Source of the DNA: Mesorhizobium sp. J8
Lineage (GTDB): Bacteria > Pseudomonadota > Alphaproteobacteria > Rhizobiales > Rhizobiaceae
Reading direction: 5' to 3'
Length of the DNA: 64,000 nucleotides
Assembly: GCF_016591715.1 (NCBI RefSeq)
Contig: NZ_AP024109.1
Coordinates: 124,001 to 188,000, forward strand
The position numbers and the translations under genes were made by a program. Of the stretch, positions 63,830-64,000 are shown piece after piece. The notes below the pieces were generated by a model. It was not told the origin of the DNA. It saw nothing but the letters and a program-made list of their open reading frames with translations, and did no database searches. Numbering within the stretch: the stretch's first letter is position 1; every line of letters begins with the position of its first letter.

Positions 63830-64000
63830 CAGAAAACCTCGCGGGCTCGTATCTGCCCGCTGCGTGATTGGTGAAAAGACAAAAACTAACGGCGTCCGGC
63901 CAGGCGCCCTTCTTCGCGGACGGTGAAATGATCCTGCCGAGGCGTTTGGGACTGGGGAACTGGCCGACTTCGAGCAGGCCTATGCTGCTGCACTGATGGC
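63830..64000. other. Right edge of window; possible gene start or end not resolvable
   Basis: The promoter of the Pls-like operon should be here. In the plus direction a frame after a TGA at 63924 reads DPAEAFGTGELADFEQAYAA, which looks like real protein but has no start codon. In the minus direction a frame ends at the TAG at 63886-63888 with FTVREEGRLAGRR. Neither can be called a gene within the window. Confidence 0.35.

Overview
The window is chromosomal DNA from an alphaproteobacterium, most likely Mesorhizobium or a close member of the Phyllobacteriaceae (Hyphomicrobiales). The grounds are uniformly high GC with GC-rich third codon positions, the family-typical proteins, the palindromic RIME-like intergenic repeats, and the grouping of def, fmt, truA, dapE, dapD, a pyrimidine 5'-nucleotidase, argB, engB, yidC, rnpA and rpmH. 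The genus is inferred; no phylogenetic marker search could be run.

Layout. 0-11.9 kb: the end of a SulP permease, a DMT permease, a secreted beta-propeller with a divergent XRE regulator, a CYTH/CHAD locus that looks frameshifted, a CecR-type regulator with a YbhG/F/S-like exporter operon, a threonine dehydratase and rmuC. 12-20 kb: housekeeping genes for protein start and end processing (def, fmt), tRNA modification (truA), lysine/peptidoglycan precursors (dapE, dapD) and panE. 20-25 kb: a LOG-family protein, a split two-component system, and three consecutive genes for secreted Asn-Gly repeat proteins that are transcribed away from the sensor kinase. 25.7-32.6 kb: a diguanylate cyclase, a GMC oxidoreductase with a tiny Tat-signal partner, a MarR regulator, phenylalanine hydroxylase with a divergent Lrp regulator, and a B12-binding radical SAM enzyme. 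32.6-43.7 kb: argB, a stand-alone sigma-1.1-like small protein, fasciclin, Tat-exported MsrB, a TetR-controlled EmrAB pump, a soluble FtsK paralogue, engB and a CatB-type acyltransferase. 43.9-50 kb: a MarR-EmrAB operon, then yidC-rnpA-rpmH. 50.2-64 kb: a sensor kinase, tRNA-Arg(ACG), and an accessory stretch (aldo/keto reductase, AraC regulator, RibD-like reductase, MFS permease, berberine-bridge-type oxidase, LysR regulator) ending in a three-gene operon for a Pls/PosA-like membrane non-ribosomal peptide synthetase, a GNAT acetyltransferase and a phosphopantetheinyl transferase.

How the genes work together. The housekeeping genes form a block that is compact in relatives as I remember them and is here interspersed with accessory cassettes. 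Three efflux systems each sit beside their own repressor-type gene (CecR-like, TetR, MarR). Several regulators have clear inverted repeats in their promoters. Palindromic repeat elements occupy most junctions between convergent genes. The two most promising unusual systems are the Asn-Gly repeat protein trio with its divergent two-component system, and the Pls-like synthetase operon, whose phosphopantetheinyl transferase could activate the synthetase encoded two genes upstream.
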